Shown one piece after another: positions 1 through 8,645 of a stretch of 64,000 nucleotides of DNA (the first letter of the stretch is position 1; each line of letters starts with the position of its first letter). The DNA lies in assembly GCA_023410475.1 (NCBI GenBank), contig JAEYPS010000039.1, forward strand, positions 1 through 64,000, in the 5' to 3' direction. A program made the position numbers and the translations under genes. This DNA comes from Bacillota bacterium (GTDB lineage Bacteria; Bacillota; Clostridia; Christensenellales; SZUA-584). Below the pieces are notes generated by a model. The model saw nothing but the letters and a program-made list of their open reading frames with translations. It was not told the origin of the DNA and made no database searches.

Positions 1-79
1 CTGGGCGGGCAGTTCTTATCTCAGTTTCTGTTTCTCATTCGTGGTTTTATTCAAGTGCAAGCCTGTTCTTACTAAAATT

Positions 80-142
80 AACACCCCGTCTTCTCCTGAA
101 AACGGGGTGTTTGTCATTAACCTGAGGAGCCTTTCGGCTCCT
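80..142 (-). terminator. rplS terminator hairpins
   Basis: Two hairpins follow the rplS stop codon on the minus strand. The first, at 125-142, has a 7-bp stem (AGGAGCC/GGCTCCT) and a 4-nt loop directly after the stop. The second, at 80-112, has AACACCCCGT paired with ACGGGGTGTT and is followed on the minus strand by AATTTTAG. The second looks like the functional intrinsic terminator. Confidence 0.75.
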
Positions 143-146
143 TTTG

Positions 147-491
147 TTATCGTTTTTCCTTTAGTTTCGCGGCTTTGCCCGCGCGTTCGCGCAGGAAGTA
201 AAGCTTTGAACGTCTTACCTTGTTGCTTCTTACCTTCTCGATGCCCGCTATTTTGGGCGAATGTAAAGGGAACGTGCGCTCGATGCCTACGCCGAACGAT
301 ACGCGGCGAACGGTAATGGTCTCGCGTATGCCGCCGCCCTTTCTGGCTATAACGTACCCCTCAAAGGCCTGCACTCTCTCCCTCGTTCCTTCAACGACTT
401 TGACCAGTACCTTTACGGTATCACCTATGCCTATTTCAGGCAGGTCGGAGCGCATATTTTCTTTTTCGATGGCTTTTATGACGTTATCCAT
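147..491 (-). CDS. rplS: 50S ribosomal protein L19
   Basis: The 114-aa product has the usual L19 length and signatures: the IGDTVKVLVKVVEG segment, the RVQAFEGYVIARKGGG core, the TVRRVSFGVGIERTFPLHSP region and the KVRRSKLYFLRER tail. L19 lies at the 30S-50S interface and helps form an inter-subunit bridge. The start follows an AAGGAGG site about 8 nt upstream. It sits alone here, with its own promoter 80 nt upstream and hairpins directly after its stop, so it seems monocistronic on this side. In many Firmicutes it follows trmD, but the gene upstream here is the divergent aromatic operon. Confidence 0.97.
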   Translation of the reverse strand: MDNVIKAIEKENMRSDLPEIGIGDTVKVLVKVVEGTRERVQAFEGYVIARKGGGIRETITVRRVSFGVGIERTFPLHSPKIAGIEKVRSNKVRRSKLYFLRERAGKAAKLKEKR

Positions 492-572
492 AATGCTGAT
501 TCCTCCTTTGCTTGCAGGCGTTCATAATCTGAAAATTCATAGAAAAGAGGACCGCCCTAAATCAACTATGGA

Positions 573-601
573 ATTATAACACAAGGGTTAATGCATGGCA
601 A
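573..601 (-). promoter_or_regulatory. sigma-A promoter of rplS
   Basis: On the minus strand TTGCCA (596-601), a 17-nt spacer and TATAAT (573-578) lie about 80 nt upstream of the rplS start. Spacing and -10 box are ideal for the housekeeping sigma factor. Confidence 0.75.
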
Positions 602-645
602 TAGCGGATTTTATTAATATTTATGCAGTTAATTAAAATTTTTGC

Positions 646-675
646 TTGACTCAATGCATGCATGATGCATATAAT
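646..675 (+). promoter_or_regulatory. sigma-A promoter of the aromatic operon
   Basis: TTGACT (646-651), an 18-nt spacer and TATAAT (670-675) form a strong promoter. The predicted transcript starts near 682, just ahead of the AGGAGAG site and ATG of the leader peptide. It points away from the rplS promoter, and the two share about 45 nt of DNA between their -35 boxes. Confidence 0.8.
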
Positions 676-700
676 AATACAAATAAATCAGGAGAGCAAT

Positions 701-817
701 ATGGACTTGTCTGTTTGCCGTAATTTTAATAACTTCTCGTTTACCGGCCGGGGCTATTATTATAGCTTCGGATATTTTGCGTTTGAGAATAGCGGTATGC
801 GGATATTGAGTTGCTGA
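701..817 (+). CDS. Phe/Tyr-rich attenuation leader peptide (38 aa)
   Basis: A 38-codon frame starts at ATG 701, preceded by AGGAGAG 6-10 nt upstream, and ends in a tandem TGA-TAA. Codons 9-28 hold six Phe and four Tyr codons, including three Tyr codons in a row (755-763), and there is no Trp. An intrinsic terminator follows 28 nt after the stop and the DAHP synthase gene follows that. This is the arrangement of pheA- or trp-type leader peptides, in which ribosome stalling at scarce charged tRNA decides read-through. The ORF is shorter than usual gene-calling cut-offs. The function is inferred from the codon bias and position. Members of this family have no cellular role other than being translated. 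Confidence 0.85.
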   Translation: MDLSVCRNFNNFSFTGRGYYYSFGYFAFENSGMRILSC

Positions 818-844
818 TAACCTGAACTATATGACTTTATAATC

Positions 845-874
845 AAAGGGAGCTCAAGCCGGGCTCCCTTTTAG
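845..874 (+). terminator. Attenuator terminator upstream of aroF
   Basis: AAAGGGAGC (845-853) pairs with GCTCCCTTT (863-871) over a 9-nt loop and is followed by TTTAGTTT, an intrinsic terminator 77 nt before the aroF start. A candidate antiterminator exists: bases 806-812 (TTGAGTT), covering the last leader codons, can pair with 851-857 (AGCTCAA) and would remove part of the left arm of the terminator. The antiterminator pairing is short and contains one G-U pair, so it is only a suggestion. Confidence 0.8.
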
Positions 875-950
875 TTTACTCACCGTGTGGAATACAAAAG
901 TTTGGTAATGCTTGATTGCATCAGTTTATATATGATTTGGAGGAACAAAC

Positions 951-1967
951 ATGATTATCGTAATAAAGCCGGAGGCGGAGCAGCAAAGGGTAGCGGAACT
1001 TATACGTATGCTGGAAACACAGTATAATCTTGAAGTTCAGCGCATGGATGGTGTAAACTATTCCATATTGGGGCTTATCGGCGACACGTCGTCTATCGAC
1101 ATGGAGCCTCTCGAGGAGCAGGACGTTGTGCGAAAGGTGCTGCGCGTGCAGGAGCCCTACAAGAAGGTAAACCGCGCGTTCCACCCCGACAACACGATCG
1201 TTGCGGGAGAGGGCTTCGAGATAGGCGGCGACAGCATCGCCCTCATCGCGGGGCCGTGCGCCGTCGAGAGCGAGGAGCAGATAGTCTCCATCGCAAGAAA
1301 GGTGAAGGCCGCGGGAGCGAATATGCTGCGCGGCGGCGCGTTCAAGCCGCGTACGAACCCGTACAGGTTCCAGGGGCTCGGGCGGGAGGGGCTGGATTTC
1401 CTCGTTGTGGCAAAGAAGGAAACGGGGCTGCCTATAGTGTCCGAGATAACGGACGTAAGTCTCGTCGGCGAGTTCGTCGACAAGGTCGACCTCATACAGG
1501 TGGGCGCGCGCAACATGCAAAACTTCGTGCTGCTGCGTGAGCTCGGAAAGTGCCGCAAGCCCGTAATGCTAAAGCGCGGCCTGTCCGCAACCATCGAGGA
1601 ATGGCTCATGTCATCCGAATACCTGCTTTCGGGCGGGAACACGAACGTCGTTCTCTGTGAGCGGGGCATAAGGACGTTCGAGACGTATACGCGCAACACG
1701 CTCGACATAAGCGCCGTGCCCGTCGTCAAGAAGCTGAGCCACCTGCCCGTTATAGTAGACCCGAGCCACGCCTCCGGGCTGTGGTGGGCGGTCGAGCCTC
1801 TGTCGGCAGCCGCCATATGCGCGGGCGCTGACGGGCTTATCATCGAGGTGCACGAGGCGCCTGTAGACGCGCTTTCGGACGGACAGCAGTCACTGCTGCC
1901 CGATAAATTCAAAAGCGCCGCGAAGAGGATTAAGGAAGCGGCGCAGCTTATGGGAAGGTCTTTGTAG
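951..1967 (+). CDS. aroF: 3-deoxy-7-phosphoheptulonate (DAHP) synthase, ferredoxin-like-domain type
   Basis: This 338-aa enzyme condenses phosphoenolpyruvate and erythrose 4-phosphate, the first step of the shikimate pathway. Residues 1-70 form the N-terminal ferredoxin-like (ACT-like) regulatory domain known from Thermotoga-type type I-beta enzymes. The TIM barrel follows, with GPCAVES at about 101-107, a KPRTNPYRFQGLG segment, QVGARNMQNF, KRGL and a DPSHASG metal/substrate motif. The start follows GGAGGA. It is the first structural gene after the Phe/Tyr leader, fitting end-product control of entry into the pathway. The N-terminal domain suggests that Tyr and/or Phe also inhibit the enzyme directly, as in T. 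maritima. Confidence 0.95.
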   Translation: MIIVIKPEAEQQRVAELIRMLETQYNLEVQRMDGVNYSILGLIGDTSSIDMEPLEEQDVVRKVLRVQEPYKKVNRAFHPDNTIVAGEGFEIGGDSIALIAGPCAVESEEQIVSIARKVKAAGANMLRGGAFKPRTNPYRFQGLGREGLDFLVVAKKETGLPIVSEITDVSLVGEFVDKVDLIQVGARNMQNFVLLRELGKCRKPVMLKRGLSATIEEWLMSSEYLLSGGNTNVVLCERGIRTFETYTRNTLDISAVPVVKKLSHLPVIVDPSHASGLWWAVEPLSAAAICAGADGLIIEVHEAPVDALSDGQQSLLPDKFKSAAKRIKEAAQLMGRSL

Positions 1968-1970
1968 CAT

Positions 1971-2813
1971 ATGGAGGATGGTTTTAAGAGCAAAAGGATA
2001 CTCATAGCGGGACTCGGGCTTATAGGAGGTTCGGTGGCAAAGGCGCTGACAGCGGCAGGTTATACGTCGCTCGGCGCGTATGATTCCGACCCGACGGCGC
2101 TCGAGTTCGCTTCCGCCGAGGGCGTAATTTTAAAAGGTTATTCAGGCATCGCCGAACTGCCCGAAGCTGATCTCGTGATCTGCTGCCTGCCCCCCGCCGC
2201 GTCTGTGGAGTTCTGCCGAAAAGCGCAGAAACTCCTTGCGGACGCAGGCGTGTTCGCCGAAACGGGAGGGCTTAAGAAAGGCATAACGGAAAAACTCGCC
2301 GAAGCGCTTACAGGAAACCATGAGCTCTTATCTCTGCACCCCATGGCGGGCAAGGAAAAGTCGGGATACGTCAATTCGGATGCACAGCTGTTCCGCGATT
2401 CTGTAATGATTATGACTCCCACCGTAAAGACGGGCATAAACGCTCTTATGTGGGCGCGCGAGCTGCAGACGGTATTAGGCTGCCGCGATCTGCTCGAGCT
2501 GTCGGCCGAGAGGCACGACGAGGTAATAGCGCGTGTGAGTCACCTCCCCCACGTGTTGGCGCTGGCTATAAAGGCCATGGACAAAGGCGAGGATCTCTCA
2601 AGGTTCGCGGGCGGCAGCTACAGGTCCGCGACGCGGGTCGCTGACATAAACCCCCGTCTCTGGGCGGAGCTGCTTAATGTTAACAGGGATTACCTTTTAA
2701 AGAGCATAGCTCTGTTCAGAGAATCGATTGGAGTACTCGAAGAAGCGCTGGAGAAAGGCGACGCCGCGGAGCTTGAAAAGCTGCTCGAAAGCATATCGCG
2801 GGACGGAGAATGA
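1971..2813 (+). CDS. tyrA: Prephenate dehydrogenase
   Basis: The 280-aa product oxidatively decarboxylates prephenate to 4-hydroxyphenylpyruvate, the committed step to tyrosine. An N-terminal Rossmann fold carries GLGLIGGSVAKAL (residues 15-27). The catalytic region has SLHPMAGKEKSG, and the helical dimer domain has SHLPHVLALAI and the GGSYRSATRVA segment. No ACT domain is attached, so feedback control may rest on transcription. The gene begins 3 nt after aroF and stops 1 nt before aroB, so it is translationally coupled. NAD versus NADP preference cannot be read safely. Confidence 0.94.
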   Translation: MEDGFKSKRILIAGLGLIGGSVAKALTAAGYTSLGAYDSDPTALEFASAEGVILKGYSGIAELPEADLVICCLPPAASVEFCRKAQKLLADAGVFAETGGLKKGITEKLAEALTGNHELLSLHPMAGKEKSGYVNSDAQLFRDSVMIMTPTVKTGINALMWARELQTVLGCRDLLELSAERHDEVIARVSHLPHVLALAIKAMDKGEDLSRFAGGSYRSATRVADINPRLWAELLNVNRDYLLKSIALFRESIGVLEEALEKGDAAELEKLLESISRDGE

Positions 2814-2814
2814 T

Positions 2815-3903
2815 ATGGAAGTATTGAAGATAACAGCGGGACAGAGCGAATATGATGTGCTGATACAACGAGACCTTATTCAAAGCATACCCGCAAGACT
2901 TAAAGGCGATTATCCTAAAAGCCGTTTCGCGGTTATCTCTGACAGCAACGTCTGGGGCATATACGGCGGGCAGTTTTCGGCGGCGCTTGAATCCGCGGGG
3001 TTAAGACACGACGCTATTATCGTGCCGCCCGGCGAGCGCTCGAAAAGCATAGAGATATACGCTGAAATATTAGGCCGGCTGGCGCGGCTCGGATACACGC
3101 GCTCCGATGTCATTGTCGCGTTCGGGGGCGGTGTCGTGGGCGACCTTTCGGGGTTCGCCGCCGCGACGTACCTTCGCGGAATAAGATATGTTCAGATACC
3201 GACGACGCTGCTTGCCCAGATAGACAGCTCTGTAGGAGGAAAGACCGCGGTGAACCTGCCCGAGGGCAAGAACCTCGTCGGAGCGTTTTACCAGCCGTCC
3301 GCCGTTTATATCGATACCGGCGTGCTCGGGACTCTCGCCCCCGATGATTTCGCGGACGGCATGGCCGAGATGATAAAGTACGCGTTTATACGTGACAGCG
3401 CGATGATAGAAACGCTTGCGGACAATACCATAACCGCCTCATCCCCCGAGCTCGGATATCTCATAAAGAGGTGTCTTGAGATAAAGCGCGATGTGGTCGC
3501 CGCTGACGAGCGGGACAAGGGCGAGAGGATGATACTTAACTTCGGGCACACGATTGGCCACGCTCTCGAGCGCATATGCTCAAGGAGCGGCGCTCACATA
3601 ACGCACGGGCAGGCCGTGGCGCGGGGCATGGCGGCGATAACACATGCTAGCGAGCGCATGGGCCAAACGAATCAAGGCACATCTCATGTTATTGAAAAGC
3701 TGCTAAAAAGGGCGGGCCTCCCCTCTGGCCTTGAGGGGTTTGACAGCGGCGAGATACTCGAAGGCATATTCGTGGACAAGAAAAATGTCGGCGATAAACT
3801 AAACATAATACTGTTGAGAGAGCCGGGCGCGTGCTTCATACACCCGATAAGCAAAGAGGCCATGGCGCAATATCTTAATAAGGAAGAAAACATATGGACG
3901 TAA
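2815..3903 (+). CDS. aroB: 3-dehydroquinate synthase
   Basis: The product, 362 aa from ATG 2815, cyclises DAHP to 3-dehydroquinate using NAD and a divalent metal. Clear motifs are FGGGVVGDLSGFAA (NAD binding), RYVQIPTTLLAQIDSSVGGK, NLPEGKNLVGAFYQP, EMIKYAF, and the metal-site NFGHTIGHALE plus the later HGQAVARGM. An in-frame upstream start at 2728 would overlap tyrA by 86 nt. ATG 2815, one base after the tyrA stop and giving the normal family length, is preferred. The end overlaps aroA by 10 nt. Confidence 0.95.
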   Translation: MEVLKITAGQSEYDVLIQRDLIQSIPARLKGDYPKSRFAVISDSNVWGIYGGQFSAALESAGLRHDAIIVPPGERSKSIEIYAEILGRLARLGYTRSDVIVAFGGGVVGDLSGFAAATYLRGIRYVQIPTTLLAQIDSSVGGKTAVNLPEGKNLVGAFYQPSAVYIDTGVLGTLAPDDFADGMAEMIKYAFIRDSAMIETLADNTITASSPELGYLIKRCLEIKRDVVAADERDKGERMILNFGHTIGHALERICSRSGAHITHGQAVARGMAAITHASERMGQTNQGTSHVIEKLLKRAGLPSGLEGFDSGEILEGIFVDKKNVGDKLNIILLREPGACFIHPISKEAMAQYLNKEENIWT

Positions 3904-5156
3904 CGGTATATCCTTGCGAACTGAGAGGCAGCATAACGGCTCCCCCCTCCAAGAGCGCGGCGCACCGCGCCGTAATCGCGGCGGCGCTGGCGGAAGGAAA
4001 CAGCGTCATACGGGGCGCCGATCTTTCGAGCGATATAAATGCCACCATCAAAGCGTGTGAGGCGCTCGGGTGCGGTATCAGCATTGAGCCATCAGAAAGA
4101 TACAACACGCTTTACATTAAGGGCGGGCTTAAGGAAACCGCACGCGCTCGTATAGACTGCGCCGAGTCGGGCTCTACGCTGCGTTTCATGATACCCATAG
4201 CCTGCACACTCGGTGGCGAGAAGATATTCGAAGGAAGCGGGCGGCTCCCTTATCGACCTATTGACGAGTATATAAGAATATTTGATAAGCAGCGAATCAA
4301 ATATAAAAAACCAGGCGATAAAAACCTCCCGCTTATAGTCGAGGGTAAGCTCTCCTACGGTGAATACGCTATAGACGGTAATGTCAGTTCACAGTACATA
4401 ACGGGTCTGCTGCTGGCGCTTCCTCTGCTTGACGGAAGCTCAAAGATAACGGTCAGCGGAACGCTCGAGTCTAAGGGCTACGTGGATATGACGCTCGACA
4501 CGCTTTCAAAGTCCGGCGTCAGTATAAAGCAGAAGGACAATTGCTTTTTTATAGACGGAAATCAGCGCTACTCGCCGCGAAGCGTTACGGTCGAGGGCGA
4601 TTACTCGCAGGCCGCGTTCTTCATAGCGGGAGCGGCGCTCGCGGGAGATACCACGATAGACGGGCTTGACCCCTGCTCGCTGCAGCCTGACAGAGCAATC
4701 GTAGACATCATGCGAAGGATGGGCGCGGATATCACACAAACGGGAAACTTGCTGACCGTAAGACAATCGAAGCTTCGCGGTATCGACGTAGACGTGTCGC
4801 AGTGCCCCGACCTCGTGCCGCCTATAGCTGCCGCCGCAGCGATGGCCGAAGGCACGACGCGTATAACAGGGGCGGCAAGGCTTCGGATAAAGGAATCGGA
4901 CAGGCTGCGCTCGATGAGCGCCAACCTAAACAGCATCGGTATCGAGACGGAGGAGCTTGACGACGCGCTTATCATCCATGGCGGCAGAGTTCGTGAAGGA
5001 ACAGTCGACTCGTTCGGCGACCACCGCATACCAATGGCGTTCGCCATACTCGCGGCCGGTTCCGCCGCTCTGACTATACGCGGCGCGCAGTGCGTGTCAA
5101 AGTCGTACCCCTCGTTTTTTGAGGACTTAAAATCGTTGGGAGGCAGCGTGATATGA
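3894..5156 (+). CDS. aroA: 3-phosphoshikimate 1-carboxyvinyltransferase (EPSP synthase)
   Basis: This 420-aa two-domain enzyme transfers enolpyruvyl from PEP to shikimate 3-phosphate. Visible features are PPSKSAAHRA near residue 20, the AESGSTLRF segment at the PEP site, SSQYITGLLLALPLL, DYSQAAFFIAGA, the RIKESDRL signature and the C-terminal GDHRIPMAFAIL. The start overlaps the end of aroB by 10 nt and the stop overlaps aroC by ATGA. The PEP-site motif is of the clostridial ESGSTLRF form rather than the E. coli NAGTAMR form. Confidence 0.95.
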   Translation: MDVTVYPCELRGSITAPPSKSAAHRAVIAAALAEGNSVIRGADLSSDINATIKACEALGCGISIEPSERYNTLYIKGGLKETARARIDCAESGSTLRFMIPIACTLGGEKIFEGSGRLPYRPIDEYIRIFDKQRIKYKKPGDKNLPLIVEGKLSYGEYAIDGNVSSQYITGLLLALPLLDGSSKITVSGTLESKGYVDMTLDTLSKSGVSIKQKDNCFFIDGNQRYSPRSVTVEGDYSQAAFFIAGAALAGDTTIDGLDPCSLQPDRAIVDIMRRMGADITQTGNLLTVRQSKLRGIDVDVSQCPDLVPPIAAAAAMAEGTTRITGAARLRIKESDRLRSMSANLNSIGIETEELDDALIIHGGRVREGTVDSFGDHRIPMAFAILAAGSAALTIRGAQCVSKSYPSFFEDLKSLGGSVI

Positions 5157-6229
5157 GTATCTGGGGCAGGAACATCACAGTCGATATATTCGGGGAATCT
5201 CACGGACGTGCTATAGGCGTCATTATAAGCGGGCTTAAGCCGGGGCTCAGGCTCGATATGGATAAGATACAGTCGTTTTTGGACAGAAGGAAGGCGGGCG
5301 GCGAGGCGTGGTCCACAAAGCGCGGTGAAGACGATATCTTTGAAATCTTAAGCGGCGTTTTTGACGGGCGGACAACAGGCGCCCCGCTGTGCGCTGTATG
5401 CGAAAACAAGGGCGCGCGCGCTAAGGACTACCCTGCGGGGCTCAACCGCCCCGGGCACGCCGACTACACCGCGGCAGTACGCTACGGAGGCTTCAACGAC
5501 CCGCGCGGAGGCGGAGCGTTTTCGGGCAGGCTCACAGCGCCTCTCGTGTTCGCAGGAGCCGTCGCTCAGCAGGCGCTGGGCGAGCGCGGAATATACGCCG
5601 CGACGCATATAAAGAGCATAGCGGGCATAGAAGACAATCCGTTCGGCGATACGCAAATAACCAGCGAAACGGCAGAGGCGCTTTGCGCGTCACGCTTTCC
5701 GCTTCTCGACGAATCGAAACGGGATGAGATGATAAGGCTGATAGCAAACGCCGCGTCGGAAGGTGACTCGGTGGGCGGCGTAATAGAATGCGCCGTGTGC
5801 GGCGTACCGGCCGGGGCTGGCTCGGAGTATTTCGGAAGCGTTGAGAGCGCTCTGTCATCGCTGCTGTTCGCGATACCCGCCGTAAAGGGAGTATCGTTCG
5901 GCGCGGGCTTCTCGCTTGCGGGTATGAAAGGCAGCGAAGCCAATGATGCATACTCCCTTGAAGACGGCAGCATAACGGCGCTTTCGAACAACAACGGAGG
6001 CATACTCGGAGGGATAACGAACGGCATGCCTGTGATATTCAATGTGGCGATAAAGCCTACTCCGTCTATTTCAAAGCCTCAAAAGACTGTAAATCTGGAG
6101 ACAAAGAGCGAAGAGACCATAGAGATAACGGGAAGGCACGACCCTTGCATCGTGCCGCGCGCGTTGCCGGTCGTGGAATCGGCGGCATATCTCGCGATAC
6201 TGGATATAATGTCTGAAAGGGGCTTTTGA
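5153..6229 (+). CDS. aroC: Chorismate synthase
   Basis: The 358-aa product eliminates phosphate from EPSP to give chorismate, using reduced flavin. It has the FGESHGRAIG signature at residues 13-22, NRPGHADYTAAVRYGG, the DPRGGGAFSGR segment, GVSFGAGF, NNNGGILGGITNG and a C-terminal GRHDPCIVPRALPVVE motif. The start overlaps the aroA stop by 4 nt and the stop overlaps pheA by 1 nt. Nothing suggests an attached flavin reductase. Confidence 0.96.
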   Translation: MSIWGRNITVDIFGESHGRAIGVIISGLKPGLRLDMDKIQSFLDRRKAGGEAWSTKRGEDDIFEILSGVFDGRTTGAPLCAVCENKGARAKDYPAGLNRPGHADYTAAVRYGGFNDPRGGGAFSGRLTAPLVFAGAVAQQALGERGIYAATHIKSIAGIEDNPFGDTQITSETAEALCASRFPLLDESKRDEMIRLIANAASEGDSVGGVIECAVCGVPAGAGSEYFGSVESALSSLLFAIPAVKGVSFGAGFSLAGMKGSEANDAYSLEDGSITALSNNNGGILGGITNGMPVIFNVAIKPTPSISKPQKTVNLETKSEETIEITGRHDPCIVPRALPVVESAAYLAILDIMSERGF

Positions 6230-7353
6230 TGAGCTACGAACAGGAGATAGCGAAACTGCGCAATCGTATAGACGGCATAGACGAAAAGATGACGGCGCTG
6301 TTTGAGCAAAGGATGGACGCCGTGAAGGAAGTCGCGGCGCTTAAGCAGCAGCACGATAAGCCGGTCATGGACGCGGGCCGCGAACAGGCCGTTATAGACA
6401 AGGCGCTAGGGCGCCTTAAAAACAAGGGCTACGAGGCGGAGACAGCGAGCTTTTACCGCGCTCTGATAGATATAAGCAAAAAGAGCGAGCAAAAGCACAT
6501 GGCTGCTCCCGAGCCTTCCCCTCTCCCTGAGGGAGCGCGCGTCGGGTATCTGGGCATACCCGGCTCGTATTCGCATACCGCAGCGGAGGAAGCGTTCGCG
6601 GGCGCGGAACTTGTCAGCTTCAATACGTTCGAGTCGATATTCGAGGGCCTCAAAAATGACGCTGTGAGCCTTGCGATAGTTCCTGCCGAGAACACAGAGA
6701 CGGGAAGCATAACTGCTGTGGTAGACCTGCTCGCAAGATACGGGTTTTATATAGTAGCCGAAAAGCTGCTCCGTGTGTCGCACAGCCTGCTCGGCGTTAA
6801 GGGCGCGAAGCCAGACGACATAAGGATCATATATTCTCACCCCGAGCCGTTCGGGCAGTGCAGCTCGTTCCTCTCGGCACGCCCTCTTATTGAGACACGC
6901 CCCGCGCTCAGCACGGCGCAGGCAGCGGATATGGTGGCTCGGGCAGGCGACAGCGCCGCGGCGTGTATAGCGTCCTCACGGGCGGCCGAGATCTACGGCC
7001 TTGATATAATTGAGGACGGAATACAGAACAGCGGCAGCAACTGCACGAGATTCGTCGTTATCGCAAAACGTCCGGTAACGGGCATGGGGTGCAACAAGAC
7101 CAGCATAGTATTCATGGTCGAGCACCGTCCGGGCTCGCTGTTCGAGATACTCAAGCTGTTCTCGGACGGCGGCGTGAACATACTGAAGCTCGAATCTCGG
7201 CCTTTGCGCGACAGGCCGTTCGAGTATATGTTCCATCTTGATTTTGAGGGGAGCCTCTCTGATGAAAACGTGGCGGCTACAATCGAGCGGGTAAAAAATA
7301 CGGCGGCAGACTACATATTCCTCGGCTGTTACAGGCGCGAGGCGGCGCTGTGA
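6229..7353 (+). CDS. pheA: Bifunctional chorismate mutase/prephenate dehydratase (P-protein)
   Basis: The 374-aa protein converts chorismate to prephenate and then to phenylpyruvate, the Phe branch. Residues 1-90 form an AroQ-type chorismate mutase (LRNRIDGIDEKMTALFEQRM). Residues about 100-280 form the dehydratase, with GIPGSYSHTAAEEAF, PAENTETGSI and the catalytic TRF in NCTRFVVIA. Residues about 290-370 form an ACT domain with the Phe-binding ESRP. ATG 6229 overlaps the aroC stop as TGATG. A TTG three bases earlier would also be in frame but is less likely. The ACT domain implies Phe feedback inhibition. Confidence 0.95.
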   Translation: MSYEQEIAKLRNRIDGIDEKMTALFEQRMDAVKEVAALKQQHDKPVMDAGREQAVIDKALGRLKNKGYEAETASFYRALIDISKKSEQKHMAAPEPSPLPEGARVGYLGIPGSYSHTAAEEAFAGAELVSFNTFESIFEGLKNDAVSLAIVPAENTETGSITAVVDLLARYGFYIVAEKLLRVSHSLLGVKGAKPDDIRIIYSHPEPFGQCSSFLSARPLIETRPALSTAQAADMVARAGDSAAACIASSRAAEIYGLDIIEDGIQNSGSNCTRFVVIAKRPVTGMGCNKTSIVFMVEHRPGSLFEILKLFSDGGVNILKLESRPLRDRPFEYMFHLDFEGSLSDENVAATIERVKNTAADYIFLGCYRREAAL

Positions 7354-8645
7354 AGGCGGGGCTTATAGGCGAAAAGCTCTCGCACAGCCTTTCACCCGAG
7401 ATACACAGCAAGTTTTACAGGCTTACCGGATTGCCGGGAAGCTATTCGCTTTTTGAAACATCAGAGGATTCTCTCGGGGCGTTCCTTGACAGGCTTGCCG
7501 CGCAAGGGTACGCGGGCGTAAACGTGACTATACCCTACAAGACCGTGATAATGAAGCACCTCGACAGTCTGTCCGTCGAGGCCGAGGCCATTGGCGCGGT
7601 CAACACGGTGCATTTCAGGGGCAGAGAAAAATGCGGCCACAACACGGATTATTATGGGCTTAAAGTCTTGCTCGAATCGGAAGGTATAGACGTCAAAGGC
7701 TTATCGGTCGTCATACTCGGCACGGGAGGCGCGGCAAGATGCGCGCTGAAGCTTGCCCATGACATGGGCGCGGCAAGTGTAACGGCCGTCAGCCGGAGCC
7801 CCGAAAACGCGGACGGATTATTTGGAGCAATGAGCTACGACATGCTAAATTCTCTTCTCCATATAGGCGTGCTTATAAACACTACTCCTATCGGCATGGC
7901 GCCTGATGTTGATGGATGCCCCGTGCCGCAAGCGGTCATAGAAAAGTGCGGCTGCGTTGTCGACCTTATCTACAACCCCGCGGAGACTGTGCTGTTAAAG
8001 ATAGCGAGGTCGCTCGGCATAAAAGCCGTTAACGGGCTGTTGATGCTGTGCGCTCAGGCCGTAAAGGCGCAGGAGATATGGACCGGACTCGGGTTCGGCG
8101 GCGACATATACAGCGGCGTTTACGAGTATATGAAGACAAAGGTCTATAAAACAAATATAGTACTTATCGGCATGCCGGGCAGCGGCAAGACGACCGTGGG
8201 CAGGCTGCTCGCCGAGCGCCTTGGCATGGATTTTGCGGACACCGACGCAATGGTGGAAGAAGCGCACGGCAAGATACCCGATATATTCCGAGCCGAGGGC
8301 GAAGCCGCTTTTCGCAAATACGAAAGCGAAGCGGCGAAAAAGGCGGCTGCAATGTCACGCGCGGTCATATCTACTGGCGGAGGTATTATAATGAATGAAA
8401 GCAACATGAACTCGCTTCGCGAAACGGGACGGGTGGTGTTTCTCGACAGAGCGCTCGAACAGCTACTATCCGATACGGATACATCGGGAAGGCCGCTGCT
8501 CACGGACGGCAAAGAGTCCATTGAAAAGCTTTACCGCGAGAGGCATTCGCTGTATCATAAATATGCCGACATAATACCCGAAACCGGCAATGACGCGCGA
8601 AGCTGCGCCGAGGATATAATAAGAAAGCTGGAGGAAACGCTATGA
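7350..8645 (+). CDS. aroE-aroK: Fused shikimate dehydrogenase-shikimate kinase
   Basis: A single 431-aa frame joins two consecutive pathway enzymes. Residues 1-265 are shikimate dehydrogenase (SHSLSPEIHSKF, NVTIPYKT, GAVNTV, NTDYYG, the ILGTGGAARCA nucleotide site, INTTPIGM). Residues about 268-431 are shikimate kinase, with the P-loop GMPGSGKTTVG, the DTD metal/substrate motif, FRKYES and STGGGII. The start is GTG 7350, overlapping the pheA stop. The fusion would allow shikimate to be made and phosphorylated by one polypeptide. No internal stop or obvious second start lies between the domains. Confidence 0.94.
   Translation: MKAGLIGEKLSHSLSPEIHSKFYRLTGLPGSYSLFETSEDSLGAFLDRLAAQGYAGVNVTIPYKTVIMKHLDSLSVEAEAIGAVNTVHFRGREKCGHNTDYYGLKVLLESEGIDVKGLSVVILGTGGAARCALKLAHDMGAASVTAVSRSPENADGLFGAMSYDMLNSLLHIGVLINTTPIGMAPDVDGCPVPQAVIEKCGCVVDLIYNPAETVLLKIARSLGIKAVNGLLMLCAQAVKAQEIWTGLGFGGDIYSGVYEYMKTKVYKTNIVLIGMPGSGKTTVGRLLAERLGMDFADTDAMVEEAHGKIPDIFRAEGEAAFRKYESEAAKKAAAMSRAVISTGGGIIMNESNMNSLRETGRVVFLDRALEQLLSDTDTSGRPLLTDGKESIEKLYRERHSLYHKYADIIPETGNDARSCAEDIIRKLEETL

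Noticed and set aside
1157..2005. Long minus-strand frame (282 codons) opposite aroF
   Set aside because: It lies entirely antisense to a clear DAHP synthase, has Ser/Pro-rich shadow composition and no ribosome binding site.
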